DNA from: Clostridium algoriphilum
GTDB taxonomy: Bacteria; Bacillota; Clostridia; Clostridiales; Clostridiaceae
NCBI RefSeq assembly: GCF_020443705.1
Contig: NZ_JAIZZK010000019.1
Span: forward strand, 1-64,000
Length of the DNA stretch: 64,000 nucleotides
Reading direction: 5' to 3'
The notes beneath the pieces are model-generated. The model was not told where the DNA came from and made no database searches. It was given only the letters and a program-made list of their open reading frames with translations. The position numbers and the translations under genes were made by a program. Below are positions 49,533 through 58,812 of this stretch, piece after piece. Position 1 is the first letter of the stretch. Every line of letters starts with the position of its first letter.

Positions 49533-49762
49533 AAAGTCACTACCTTCCTTTTTATAATATAGAGCTATGATTTTAAAATTTATGATTTAGTTTATCTATA
49601 CAATGTGTATAGTAATTATATTTAATATCTTAGTCTATAAAAATTTTATTATTCAACCTATAGTATACCATATAGTTAAAGTTACTAATAAAAAAAATAT
49701 TGGATAATGATTAATATTTGGTATAAAGGACATATTAAGTAAGTGTAACAGGAGGTATAGTA

Positions 49763-50959
49763 TTGAATATTTTAAAGGAAGACAAAAAGATTATATGGGT
49801 GCTAATTACAACACTTGTACTTACTGCTACTATTTTGTATTTAAATGTGTACAAAATGTATGGATATAAGGTATCTGTAGGAAGTAGTACTATAACTTTT
49901 GTAAAAAGTAAGAGAGAATTTAATAAAACATATAACGAATTACAAAGAGACATTAAATTTAAATATGGAAACTCAATTACAATAAAAGATTTTACTTTAA
50001 ACAAAGTAAAAGTAGATGATGATGTTATGTTTATAAATGGGGATAACCTTAAGAAGGTAATGCTAAAAAACTTCAATATAAGTGTAGACGTATTTGTCAT
50101 GAAATCAGATGATAAAAAAATAGCATATGTCGCATCTGAGAATCAAGGAAAAGAAATTTTAAGTTCTTTAAAAAATTATTATAAGAAAGCGGGGCTGAAA
50201 AGTGCTAAAAGTATAAATATACAAAATAGTATCACATATGAACCCGTCAAAGTTAGGATCGGGGAAATACATGAAAACTCTGAAATTACTAAGGCTGTAA
50301 TAAAATATAATGATAGTTCACAAATACCATTAATAGCTGTAAAAATAGTAAGAAATATAACTAAAAATCAAACAATATACCCAACTACAATTATAAAGTC
50401 ATCTAATCAAGTCATGTATGGTGTTAGCAAGGTTGAACATAAGGGTATTAATGGAATAAGAAAGGTTACAAGCGTAGTAATAGCACTTAACAACATTGTA
50501 GTCTCTGAAAAAGTTTTAAAATCAGAAACTATTAAGCAAGTGCAAAATAAAGAAATATACGTAGGAACTAATGGACCAATAATACTTCAAGCAGCATCTA
50601 TAAACAGTCCATCAAGAGGTAGTATAAGTTCAGGGTTTGGAACGCGATGGGGTAAAATGCATAAAGGTATTGATATAGCGGCGAATTTTGGTTCAGCAAT
50701 AAATGCCGCATTAGATGGCACAGTTACTTATGCAGATTGGGAAGATGGTTATGGCAATGTGATAAAGATTTCTCATGGAGAAGGTTTACAAACTACATAT
50801 GCACATTGTAGCGTTATTATTGTAAAAAAAGGTGAATTAGTAAAGAGAGGGATGAAAATAGGTCAAGTGGGAAGCACAGGTCATAGTACAGGTCCTCATT
50901 TACATTTTGAAGTAAGAGAGAATGGCGAACCTATAAATCCTCAAAAATACATAAAGTAA
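49763..50959 (+). CDS. Membrane-anchored M23 (LytM) peptidase with G5 domain
   Basis: A 398-residue envelope protein. A single N-terminal membrane helix (about 9-28) is followed by a long variable domain, a G5 domain (about 200-275, VKIVRNITKNQTIYPTTI) and a C-terminal M23 domain with HKGIDIA and HLHFEVRENGEPINP, the zinc-binding set. It should cut peptide bridges in the wall, or act as an activator if inactive; the key histidines and aspartate are present. The start is TTG at 49763 after AGGAGG. Confidence 0.9.
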   Translation: MNILKEDKKIIWVLITTLVLTATILYLNVYKMYGYKVSVGSSTITFVKSKREFNKTYNELQRDIKFKYGNSITIKDFTLNKVKVDDDVMFINGDNLKKVMLKNFNISVDVFVMKSDDKKIAYVASENQGKEILSSLKNYYKKAGLKSAKSINIQNSITYEPVKVRIGEIHENSEITKAVIKYNDSSQIPLIAVKIVRNITKNQTIYPTTIIKSSNQVMYGVSKVEHKGINGIRKVTSVVIALNNIVVSEKVLKSETIKQVQNKEIYVGTNGPIILQAASINSPSRGSISSGFGTRWGKMHKGIDIAANFGSAINAALDGTVTYADWEDGYGNVIKISHGEGLQTTYAHCSVIIVKKGELVKRGMKIGQVGSTGHSTGPHLHFEVRENGEPINPQKYIK

Positions 50960-51021
50960 AAATAAATATATGAATAAAATTATATCTACAAGTGAAAAAT
51001 ATTTTATAAAGGAGTGATTTT

Positions 51022-51147
51022 ATGCCATATGAAGAAATGAAAACACCAGCGAAGGAAAAAGATAATAAACCTAAGAAACCAGAAATTATAGAAGCTTCCG
51101 ATATGAAAAAGAAAAAACGTAAGTCGGCAATAAAATTTGATGAATAA
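51022..51147 (+). CDS. Small highly charged protein
   Basis: A 41-residue frame starting MPYEEMKTPAKEKDNKPKKP, rich in Lys and Glu, with a KKKKR run near the end. AAGGAGTGA precedes the ATG and a hairpin with T-run follows. No family recognised. It may be a real small gene downstream of the M23 peptidase. Confidence 0.6.
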   Translation: MPYEEMKTPAKEKDNKPKKPEIIEASDMKKKKRKSAIKFDE

Positions 51148-51171
51148 TTAAATTAATTTTTGAATGTTTAA

Positions 51172-51200
51172 TAAAGAGAGCTTTAATGCTCTTTTTATTT
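51172..51200 (+). terminator. Terminator after the small charged gene
   Basis: AGAGC (51177-51181) pairs with GCTCT (51188-51192), extended past one mismatch, then a long T-run. Confidence 0.65.
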
Positions 51201-51360
51201 TTTTTAAAATTCTTGTTAAGTAATTTCACGACGATAATAACTAACTCATACTTATATTTTATATGGTAACATAGGGTACTGTAAGAATAGGCCCAATATA
51301 GTATTATATAAATTATAGATTTATAATTTGAGAGAATAAATAGATATTGGAGGAATAATA

Positions 51361-52023
51361 ATGAGCGCTTTTTTAGCACCTATTCACACATGGTTATTTA
51401 GTAAAATTTTATTGGCAGAGAAACTAGAGGCTAATTTGAAAAAAAGTTATATAGACAAATACAAAGATATTGCAAAAGATATTGTCCAGAAATCTTTAGT
51501 TTACGGAAACCCAATAGACACCACAAAAGATATAGAAGATGTTATTGATGTATCTAATATACATGGGTGGTTACAGGATAAAATCGGAAAAGTTGAAACT
51601 AGAACGGCATTTATCATAACCGAAATGGTTAAAAAATATGGAGAAGAAGCACAAGTTATTGCTAAGGAATGTTTTATCCTTCAAGGCACAATTGTTGGGG
51701 AAACTTTAAAAGGAAAAGAGACGGTAGAAAGTCCTGAAGAGGTATATAATGCCATTAATAATTATTTATTAGAGGGTATGCCTTGTGATAGAGTAACAAG
51801 ACTTACTAAATCAGAGAGTGACATATACGAATGGGAAACTACAAGTTGCATTCATAAAGATTATTGGAAAATGGTAAATGGAGATGTAAATATTTTTTAT
51901 AATTTAAGACATGTATGGACTAAAGCATTCATTGAAAACTCGAACGATAAATATACTTATAATTTTATTAAAGGATCAGAACATAGTGGTATAATTGGGA
52001 TAAATCAAATTATAAGTAAGTAA
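51361..52023 (+). CDS. Conserved protein of unknown function
   Basis: A 220-residue soluble protein. The C-terminal half with TRLTKSESDIYEWETTSCIHKDYWKM and a final YTYNFIKGS resembles, distantly, the L-2-amino-thiazoline-4-carboxylate hydrolase-like fold, but I cannot confirm this. The N-terminal half is helical and charged. GGAGG precedes the ATG. The siroheme-type reductase starts 62 bases downstream, so they may be linked in one transcript. Confidence 0.6.
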   Translation: MSAFLAPIHTWLFSKILLAEKLEANLKKSYIDKYKDIAKDIVQKSLVYGNPIDTTKDIEDVIDVSNIHGWLQDKIGKVETRTAFIITEMVKKYGEEAQVIAKECFILQGTIVGETLKGKETVESPEEVYNAINNYLLEGMPCDRVTRLTKSESDIYEWETTSCIHKDYWKMVNGDVNIFYNLRHVWTKAFIENSNDKYTYNFIKGSEHSGIIGINQIISK

Positions 52024-52085
52024 ATGTAGTGAGGAACATAATAACTAATAGTTGTTACAATCCCCATGGGATAGGAGGAAATTAG

Positions 52086-52760
52086 ATGGAGCCTAAATAT
52101 GCTGTACTTCAAAAGGTGAGAAATGGAAAAAGAACTTATGGTGTAACCCCTCATATTCCAGGGGGATTTATAACCTCAAAACAACTTTTGAAAATAGCTG
52201 AAGTTTCCGAAAAGTACAAGGGAATATTAAAAATGACTTCTGGACAGAGAATTGCAATTTTAGGACTAGAAGCTGACGATGTTGCAAAAGTGTGGGAAGA
52301 ATTAGATATGCATCCAGGTGTTAAATCCTTAAACTCTGTGAAAAATATTCATATGTGTCCCGCAGCCTTTTGCAAAAGAGCAAAACAAAATTCTTTAAAG
52401 ATTGGTATGGTTTTAGACAAACGCTACCATGGTATGCAGATGCCTTGTAGAACAAAAATTGGAGTGGCTGGTTGTAGAAATGCGTGTACTAGTGTTTATG
52501 CAAGGGATATAGGGGTAATAGGAGATAAAGAAGGATATATGATAGCTGCAGGTGGGAGTGGAGGATTTACCCCTAGGGTTGCTGATATTATTATAGATAA
52601 ATTAACAGAGGAGCAGGTATTACTCGTGGTTGATATTTTGATAGAGTATTATAAGGCTGATGGAAACATGGGAGAAAAACTAGGGGATTTTATTTTGCGA
52701 ATAGGGTTAGATAAATTTAAAAATTATATATTTAATAAGTTTAATAAGTTTAATAAATAA
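52086..52760 (+). CDS. Small nitrite/sulfite reductase-family protein
   Basis: A 224-residue protein with the ferredoxin-like half domain (LQKVRNGKRTYGVTPHIPGG) and the siroheme/4Fe-4S domain. Cysteines occur in MCPAAFCKR and in CRTKIGVAGCRNAC; the last matches the Cys-X3-Cys half of the family motif, while the first pair is spaced Cys-X4-Cys, not the usual X5. It lacks the second repeat of full-length reductases. The substrate is not known. The end codes three FNK repeats. GGAGG precedes the ATG. Confidence 0.82.
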   Translation: MEPKYAVLQKVRNGKRTYGVTPHIPGGFITSKQLLKIAEVSEKYKGILKMTSGQRIAILGLEADDVAKVWEELDMHPGVKSLNSVKNIHMCPAAFCKRAKQNSLKIGMVLDKRYHGMQMPCRTKIGVAGCRNACTSVYARDIGVIGDKEGYMIAAGGSGGFTPRVADIIIDKLTEEQVLLVVDILIEYYKADGNMGEKLGDFILRIGLDKFKNYIFNKFNKFNK

Positions 52761-52771
52761 AAATAAAATCT

Positions 52772-52827
52772 AAGTAAGATAGCGTTAGGAATGCTTTTAG
52801 AATTCCTAACGCTATCTTACTTTTGGT
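52772..52827. terminator. Strong terminator after the reductase
   Basis: A near-perfect 21-bp stem (52772-52792 and 52802-52822) followed by TTTT. Confidence 0.9.
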
Positions 52828-52950
52828 TAAATTTGACGCATCAATCTGTACGAGTTTTTTTGAAAATGAATTTAAAGAATTAAATAGAAATGAAAGAGTA
52901 TATAAGCAATTATATATGGATAGCCTAATGTTTAAAAGGAGGGATAAAGT

Positions 52951-53166
52951 TTGAAAATTATGAAGGGAAGAGAATTAGGTAATGATGAATATGAAGAATT
53001 TAAAGAGAAATTAGATAGGTATGTTAATATCCAAGGTGTAGATAGCAAGCTTGTAAATATACCCACAATAGTTACAGGGGTTAATGATGATGGTACTATA
53101 AGGCAAGAAGAAATTCAGCCCTACGCATATGAGGTAGTTGAGCAGGACGAAAGATTTACGGACTAG
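52951..53166 (+). CDS. Hypothetical small acidic protein
   Basis: A 71-residue frame starting MKIMKGRELGNDEYEEFKEK, ending VVEQDERFTD. The start is TTG at 52951 after AAAGGAGGG; ATG at 52960 is possible. No membrane segment or known motif. A long inverted repeat follows the stop. I do not recognise the family. Confidence 0.65.
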   Translation: MKIMKGRELGNDEYEEFKEKLDRYVNIQGVDSKLVNIPTIVTGVNDDGTIRQEEIQPYAYEVVEQDERFTD

Positions 53167-53177
53167 ATTAAACAAAA

Positions 53178-53233
53178 TTACAAAGCATATAACTAGAAGT
53201 ATAATTTATACTGTTTAGTTATATGCTTTGTAA
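53178..53233. repeat. Nested inverted repeat after the small acidic gene
   Basis: A perfect 18-bp outer repeat (53178-53195 and 53216-53233) encloses another palindrome GTATAATTTATAC. No T-run follows, so it may act as a terminator only weakly, or as a duplex DNA feature. Confidence 0.7.
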
Positions 53234-53384
53234 ATGATTAAACAGTATATTTGGGTTCTCATAAAAACTTACTTGATTTTTTATGTAAATTTAGGGACTT
53301 ATATCTATATGCCTTAGTTAAATTAACTAAGGCACCTTAAAAAAATAGACTATCATAGTGACTAGTTATTTTCTAAAAGATACC

Positions 53385-54029
53385 TTAACCACCAAGGGTT
53401 ACATCTTGTTCATTATACCAGTTTAAAGCGCTTGATAAATGTTCGGGTTTAAAATCAGGCCAAAAGTCATCTATAATATAAAAGTCAGAATATATGGATT
53501 GTAGCGGTAAAAATCCACTAAGACGCCTTCGTCCACCCCAACGTATAATTAAATCTACTCTAGAAATTTGATTGGTTTTTATACAACTCATTATAGTACT
53601 TCTTTTACTACTTTTGTTTTGAGAAAGATTGCTTAGATCCCATTCCCAACCATAGTTTACAAGGAAATTTAGCTTTATACCACCCTTACCAAAGGTTTTT
53701 CGCGTGGTATAGGGAAGTAGTTCTTTAGGAAACATAGGTGAGTCACTATTTCCTACTACTAATAATTCAGCATCCTGAGTACTTAGAAGTTTTACTGCAT
53801 CCACACAAGCTTTAACAAAAGCTTCTCTTTGAAGGGCTGGTCTTTTGGTATTATCGGTAGTAAAGCCGTAATATGTTATTTCTTTTACACCCATCTCCTT
53901 ACAAAGTTTATACAAAGATAAACCAGGATCTAGTCCGAAGGTGTACCCTTTGTCTTTTGATAAACCATTATCTACAGACCATCTTCTATTCCCATCGGGG
54001 ATTATTCCGATATGATTTGGTATTCTCAT
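53385..54029 (-). CDS. Divergent cis-prenyltransferase (undecaprenyl diphosphate synthase family)
   Basis: A 214-residue protein of the UppS family. The catalytic aspartate motif is PDGNRRW at 11-17 (usual form MDGNGRW). The C-terminal motif reads DLIIRWGGRRRLSGFLPLQS, altered from the standard RTGG..RLSNF..WQ. It is shorter than housekeeping UppS (~250). A paralogue with a different chain length or partner is likely; loss of activity cannot be excluded. Monocistronic and divergent from the tetR gene. Confidence 0.82.
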   Translation of the reverse strand: MRIPNHIGIIPDGNRRWSVDNGLSKDKGYTFGLDPGLSLYKLCKEMGVKEITYYGFTTDNTKRPALQREAFVKACVDAVKLLSTQDAELLVVGNSDSPMFPKELLPYTTRKTFGKGGIKLNFLVNYGWEWDLSNLSQNKSSKRSTIMSCIKTNQISRVDLIIRWGGRRRLSGFLPLQSIYSDFYIIDDFWPDFKPEHLSSALNWYNEQDVTLGG

Positions 54030-54370
54030 ATTATCACCCTTTAATTATGAATTTTTATAACTTATAAATCATAGTATATCCATTAATGCTATATTAATCC
54101 ATTAAATTATATATTATTATTTGTTTATTCTTAAAAAGTTAATATCATTTTTAATATAGATATATAGTCCATAAAAAGATAAACTTAGGGTAGACATCTA
54201 TATAGACTACTAAATGTTCCAAAGAAATAGAAATTTAAAAATTGTTAATAATTAATAAAAATGATTTTAACTTATCGTTATATAGTATAATATTATTGAA
54301 ATATTGATTAATGTAGTTAAAATTATTGTGGCAACGTAACATAAATTTTATGATAAGTCGAGGTGTATTA
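54030..54370. other. AT-rich divergent intergenic region
   Basis: Between the cis-prenyltransferase (-) and tetR (+). No clear promoter, repeat or RNA element; GAGGTG at its end is the tetR ribosome site. Confidence 0.4.
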
Positions 54371-54934
54371 ATGAATAAAACAAAACGAGCTATATTTCAA
54401 TCGGCTATTAAAATTTTTTCCACTAATGGATATGATGGAGCTACTATGGATGAAATTTCAGCAAGTGCAGGAGTGGCTAAAGGTACGGTCTATTATTACT
54501 TTAAAAGCAAAGATGAGGTTTTTAAATACATAATTACCGAAGGAGTAAGATTACTAAGGCAACAAATAGAAAGCATTAATATAGGTGAGGGTAACTATGA
54601 TTATAAATTAAGAGAACTAAGCAAGGATCAGTTAAAATTGGTATATGAAAATAGAGATTTATTTAAGGTTATAATGAGTCAAGCATGGGGAGGGAAGATA
54701 AGACATTTTCAACTCAGGGAATTGCTTAAGGTTTATATGGAAGATATTGAAAATTTTTTAATTAAGGCTATGGATGATGGTACTATAAAAAAATGTGAAT
54801 CTTCTTTTTTAACATACATATATTTTGGGACATTGGTATCGGTAGCAGTCTATAATGTTATAAATAATGATAGTATGAAATTAGATGAAATTACTGATAA
54901 CTTCATGGAACACTTATTAAATGGAATAAAATAA
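54371..54934 (+). CDS. TetR/AcrR family transcriptional regulator
   Basis: A 187-residue TetR-type repressor. The N-terminal helix-turn-helix (TKRAIFQSAIKIFSTNGYDGATMDEISASAGVAKGTVYYYFKSKDEVF, here split over 4-50) is canonical, and the C-terminal ligand domain is variable. The ATG at 54371 is taken from GAGGTG and family length. A palindromic operator lies between its terminator and the yhgE start, which makes yhgE its probable target. Confidence 0.92.
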   Translation: MNKTKRAIFQSAIKIFSTNGYDGATMDEISASAGVAKGTVYYYFKSKDEVFKYIITEGVRLLRQQIESINIGEGNYDYKLRELSKDQLKLVYENRDLFKVIMSQAWGGKIRHFQLRELLKVYMEDIENFLIKAMDDGTIKKCESSFLTYIYFGTLVSVAVYNVINNDSMKLDEITDNFMEHLLNGIK

Positions 54935-54984
54935 AAAACAGCAATATAATTCTACAAAATAGAATATATAGCTGTTTTTTTTTA
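54933..54984 (+). terminator. tetR terminator
   Basis: AAAAAACAGC (54933-54942) pairs with GCTGTTTTTT (54971-54980); an inner ATTCTA/TAGAAT stem lies in the loop; Ts follow. Confidence 0.85.
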
Positions 54985-55008
54985 TTTAAAAAAATTATAA
55001 AAAATACA

Positions 55009-55058
55009 TTGACTTTATAATTTAAAAATGTAAACTATATATAGACTGACCAGTCAGT
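55009..55058 (+). promoter_or_regulatory. yhgE promoter with TetR operator
   Basis: TTGACT (55009-55014) and a weak -10 TAAACT (55031-55036) are followed by the palindrome ACTGAC-CA-GTCAGT (55045-55058), the form of operators bound by TetR regulators of yhgE-like genes in Firmicutes. Confidence 0.65.
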
Positions 55059-55121
55059 ATACAAAATATTTTACTTGGATTGTTTTAAAAAATAATTAAA
55101 TTTAGAGGATGAGGTGATAAT

Positions 55122-57671
55122 ATGAATTTTTTAAAAGTAGCTCGAAGAGATATTTCAGGTATAGTTAAAAATAGATTTATACGAGTATCGGTAATCGCAA
55201 TTATTATAGTTCCACTTTTGTACAGTTTACTTTATCTTGATGCTTTTTGGGATCCATATGCTAGGATTACGGATATGCCTGTAGCGGTGGTAAACCAAGA
55301 TAATGGAAGCATAAAAGATGGAGAAAAAGTTAATTATGGTCAAGATTTGGTGAATAATCTTAAAAAAAAGAAAGCAGTAGGTTGGAGATTTGTTACAAAA
55401 AAACAAGCAGAAGATGGAGTTAAGGGCAAAGATTATTATGCTATGTTCGTAATTCCAGTAAATTTTTCAGAAAATGCTTTAAGCGCTACTAAAGGTAAAC
55501 CACAACAAGCTAAAATATTATACAGTGCAAATGAAAAGAAAAATTTTTTAGCAGCGCAAATTAATGGAAAAGTCTTAGATCAGATTAAATCAGAGTTAAC
55601 AAAAAATATGTCAAAGGAATATACAATGGTGGTATTTGACAATTTATATGTAATTAAGGATGGCATGAAAAAAGCCTCCGAAGGGAATAAAAAGCTCACT
55701 GACGGGTTGGTTACATCGAAGAATGGTACGAGTCAGTTAAAAGATGGAACAGGAAAACTTAATGGTAGTGTCCCAGAAATGTCAGATGGTGTAGGGAAAT
55801 TATTAGTTGGTTCTAATACATTAACTAGTAGACTAGGGGAGCTTAAATCTCAAGTGCCCGCAATGGTAAGTGGAGTAGATCAGCTTCATGATGGTGCAGA
55901 TCAGCTAAATAATGGATTAGTTGAGCTTAACGACCAAGTACCAGCTATGGCTACTGGGGTACAAAAGCTTAATGAGGCATATAAAACTCAAATTGTACCT
56001 TCAACTAAAAAGCTTAAAGATGGAGCAGCACAACTTGCTTCAGGACTTGGAGCAGCTAAAGGGGGAGCAACTAAGTTAAATGATGCATCAATTAAGTTAA
56101 ATGATGGATCAAAACTTCTTACAGATGGTTCTACCCAACTTGTTGCAGGATCTGCACCAATTAAAAAAGGTATGAGTGATCTTACGGAAGGAAGTGCACA
56201 AGTTGCTGGAGGAGTAGATGTTTTATTAAATAATAGTAAAAAATCTCAAGTGGCATTGCAGCAAGCGGTAGATACTAAGTTCAGAGCATATTTAAAAGCT
56301 AATCCAAAAGCTATGGATGATCCAAATATGCAAGGATTTGTATCTGCATTAGATTCATTAAACAAAACTGCTACAGACGAGAAGAATGTAGCGATGATGA
56401 ATGAGCTTCAAACTGGTGCTCATACTGTAGCAAAAGGATCAAAACAATTGGAGGACGGATCTTTAGCCTTTATAAATGGTTCGCAAAAATTAGCACAAAG
56501 TACTGCCACTTTTGCAAAAGGTGCAGATCAGTATTCAAAAGGAGCTGGAAGTTTTGCAGAACAAACGGGAGCCGCCACGGGGGTAGCAAATCAAATTAGT
56601 GGAGGGTTAGATAAGCTATATGTGGCTATGAATGGTGATTTTGGAAATGGACTCTCACAAATTAATGATAAAATTCCTGCTTTAACTGGAGGAGTGCAGA
56701 AGTTAGCGACAGGTTCAGAAGCTTTATCAGGAGGACTAGCACAATTTAATCAAAAGATGCCAGCTCTAGCAGATGGGACATCAAAACTAAATGATGGTTC
56801 CGCTCAACTTACACAAGGAATTACTACCTTAAATGGAAAATTACCTGAGCTTAAAGAGGGGGTAAATAAGTTATATGATGGTGTTAATAAATTAGATGGT
56901 GGTATGATAAAATTAGCAGATGGTTCTAAAGAACTTAGTGACAAGACAACAAAAGGGTATAATGACCTTAATGGTAGCTTGAAAAATGATAGTAAAACTA
57001 TGGCAGCTTCATTTTCAGAGCCTGTAGTTATAGATCAGAAAGCCATAGATCCTGTTAAAACTTATGGTGAAGGGTTTACACCATATTTCATTCCATTATC
57101 ATTATGGGTAGGAGCTTTAATGATGTTCTTCGTAATTACGGATAAGGTAGATGATGATATTGCAGCAAGCCCGGCGTCAGTTGTAGCTGGTAAGTTCTTA
57201 TCATATGGGGTAATAGGATTTATGCAAGCAATACTTGCAAGTGGAGCTGTAATGTTACTAGGGCTTAGACCGGATAATGTACTGTTGTATTTCTTATTTA
57301 ATATATTCTTATCATATGTATTTATAGCGATTATTCAGTGTATGGTATTCTTACTTGGGCAATTAGGAAGATTAATATCGATTGTTTTATTAATTCTTCA
57401 ACTTACTTCTTGTGCAGGTACATTCCCAATAGAAATTGTACCTAAATTGTTTAAGGTTTTAAATCCATTTATGCCATTTACTTATGCAGTATCCGGTTTA
57501 AGAGAAGTAATATCAGGTGTTGATTATGGGGTATTTACAAAAGATGTAACAGTACTTGCAGCAACATTGTTTGTATTCTTATTCACATCGATATTAATGA
57601 AAGGACATGCAGATAAAGCACAAAAATTTATACAAGAGAGAAAAGAACAAGCAACAAATACGATTGCATAA
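55122..57671 (+). CDS. yhgE: YhgE/Pip domain membrane protein
   Basis: An 849-residue membrane protein. One N-terminal helix (about 20-40) is followed by a large extracytoplasmic region (about 45-640) with many repeats of the pattern KLxDGxxxLxxG, likely forming long helices, and then five or more C-terminal helices (about 650-830) as in ABC-2 type permeases. The family includes Pip, a phage receptor, and type VII secretion-linked proteins. Here the partner is the upstream TetR gene. Role unclear; export or envelope stress is likely. Confidence 0.9.
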   Translation: MNFLKVARRDISGIVKNRFIRVSVIAIIIVPLLYSLLYLDAFWDPYARITDMPVAVVNQDNGSIKDGEKVNYGQDLVNNLKKKKAVGWRFVTKKQAEDGVKGKDYYAMFVIPVNFSENALSATKGKPQQAKILYSANEKKNFLAAQINGKVLDQIKSELTKNMSKEYTMVVFDNLYVIKDGMKKASEGNKKLTDGLVTSKNGTSQLKDGTGKLNGSVPEMSDGVGKLLVGSNTLTSRLGELKSQVPAMVSGVDQLHDGADQLNNGLVELNDQVPAMATGVQKLNEAYKTQIVPSTKKLKDGAAQLASGLGAAKGGATKLNDASIKLNDGSKLLTDGSTQLVAGSAPIKKGMSDLTEGSAQVAGGVDVLLNNSKKSQVALQQAVDTKFRAYLKANPKAMDDPNMQGFVSALDSLNKTATDEKNVAMMNELQTGAHTVAKGSKQLEDGSLAFINGSQKLAQSTATFAKGADQYSKGAGSFAEQTGAATGVANQISGGLDKLYVAMNGDFGNGLSQINDKIPALTGGVQKLATGSEALSGGLAQFNQKMPALADGTSKLNDGSAQLTQGITTLNGKLPELKEGVNKLYDGVNKLDGGMIKLADGSKELSDKTTKGYNDLNGSLKNDSKTMAASFSEPVVIDQKAIDPVKTYGEGFTPYFIPLSLWVGALMMFFVITDKVDDDIAASPASVVAGKFLSYGVIGFMQAILASGAVMLLGLRPDNVLLYFLFNIFLSYVFIAIIQCMVFLLGQLGRLISIVLLILQLTSCAGTFPIEIVPKLFKVLNPFMPFTYAVSGLREVISGVDYGVFTKDVTVLAATLFVFLFTSILMKGHADKAQKFIQERKEQATNTIA

Positions 57672-57695
57672 TGTGAATAAAAGATAATTATACTA

Positions 57696-57739
57696 CAAAA
57701 AACACACGTTAACTTGTAAAAAAGTTGTGTGTTTTTTTA
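57696..57739. terminator. Bidirectional terminator
   Basis: AAAAAACACAC and GTGTGTTTTTT arms with an inner AACTT/AAGTT stem between yhgE (+) and the convergent radical SAM gene (-). Confidence 0.85.
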
Positions 57740-57760
57740 TTGAATATACATTAAAAGGGA

Positions 57761-58657
57761 TCAATTAATTATATCTGTAATTTCATTGAATTTTTTTCTG
57801 TATCCACACTTTCTACATAATTCTTCAACAGCTTCTCTCCTTGAAAAACCATTGAAAATGTCACTTGCTCTTTGACTTTCAATTATTTCAGAGAAATTGG
57901 TTCCATGAATATTGCCTAGGTTAATTATACCGTCTCCATCTAAGCAGCAAGGAACTACAGATCCATCTACTAATATAGCTACTTGGTTTCTAAGTCCATA
58001 GCAAAACCCAGGGCTAATGTCCTCAATGGCGTTTAAATCTGGCCACTGAAATTCATAATCTTGATTTAAATACACTTTATCACAAATTTTAATACCTCTA
58101 CCTGGAATTATTTCCTCTTCAATTTTATATGATAAATTAAAGGCATTCTCAATTTCGAAAAGTAAGTCGCAATTTTTTTTAGTTTTTAGATTTGTAATAT
58201 TATCTTTATCTAAATTCCATAATCTTAGAGAAAATAGAGTATCAGTTTTATCTATAGATTCCTTAACATATGAAATAATATTATTAATATATTCATACTT
58301 ATTAGAAGAACATTCATTTCCATCGAAACTGTGCAAGGAAAAATTAATTTGTCTTAGTGAAGGTGCAAGTATTAGTTTGTCCTTAACTTTACTTATAAGA
58401 GTTCCATTGGTGGTTATGTTAACCTTAAAACCTTTCTTATAGCTTAAGTTTAAAAATTCATCTAATTTTGGATGTAAAAGTGGTTCACCTTTAACATGGA
58501 AATATATATAATCCGTATAAGGTTTTATTTGGTCTAATATTTTGATGAATGTTTCTATGCTCATAAATTCAGGAGCCCTACATGTTTGCGGGCAAAAACT
58601 GCAGGAAAGGTTACATACATTTGTAATTTCTATATAAAATTTTTTGAACTTTTTCAT
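57761..58657 (-). CDS. Radical SAM/SPASM domain protein
   Basis: A 298-residue radical SAM enzyme. The cluster motif Cys-X3-Cys-X2-Cys is CNLSCSFC with Cys15, 19 and 22. A C-terminal SPASM-like domain with CC in VPCCLDGDG and LCRKCGYRKK carries further iron-sulfur ligands. SPASM enzymes commonly modify peptides or proteins, but no small precursor gene is evident next to it. Start taken at 58657, where GGAG lies 8 bases upstream; the frame opens 6 codons earlier. Confidence 0.85.
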   Translation of the reverse strand: MKKFKKFYIEITNVCNLSCSFCPQTCRAPEFMSIETFIKILDQIKPYTDYIYFHVKGEPLLHPKLDEFLNLSYKKGFKVNITTNGTLISKVKDKLILAPSLRQINFSLHSFDGNECSSNKYEYINNIISYVKESIDKTDTLFSLRLWNLDKDNITNLKTKKNCDLLFEIENAFNLSYKIEEEIIPGRGIKICDKVYLNQDYEFQWPDLNAIEDISPGFCYGLRNQVAILVDGSVVPCCLDGDGIINLGNIHGTNFSEIIESQRASDIFNGFSRREAVEELCRKCGYRKKFNEITDIIN

Positions 58658-58812
58658 TTGAGATACTCCAATCATAACTAAATGTTAAGTAAGTTATACG
58701 ATAAATATATATATATTGTAGCATAAAAAATTCTGAACTATAAATTATTAAATGAATAAAAATACAGAATGAAGCTAAAAATACATGTAAGCTTGAAAAG
58801 GAGGAAGAAAAT

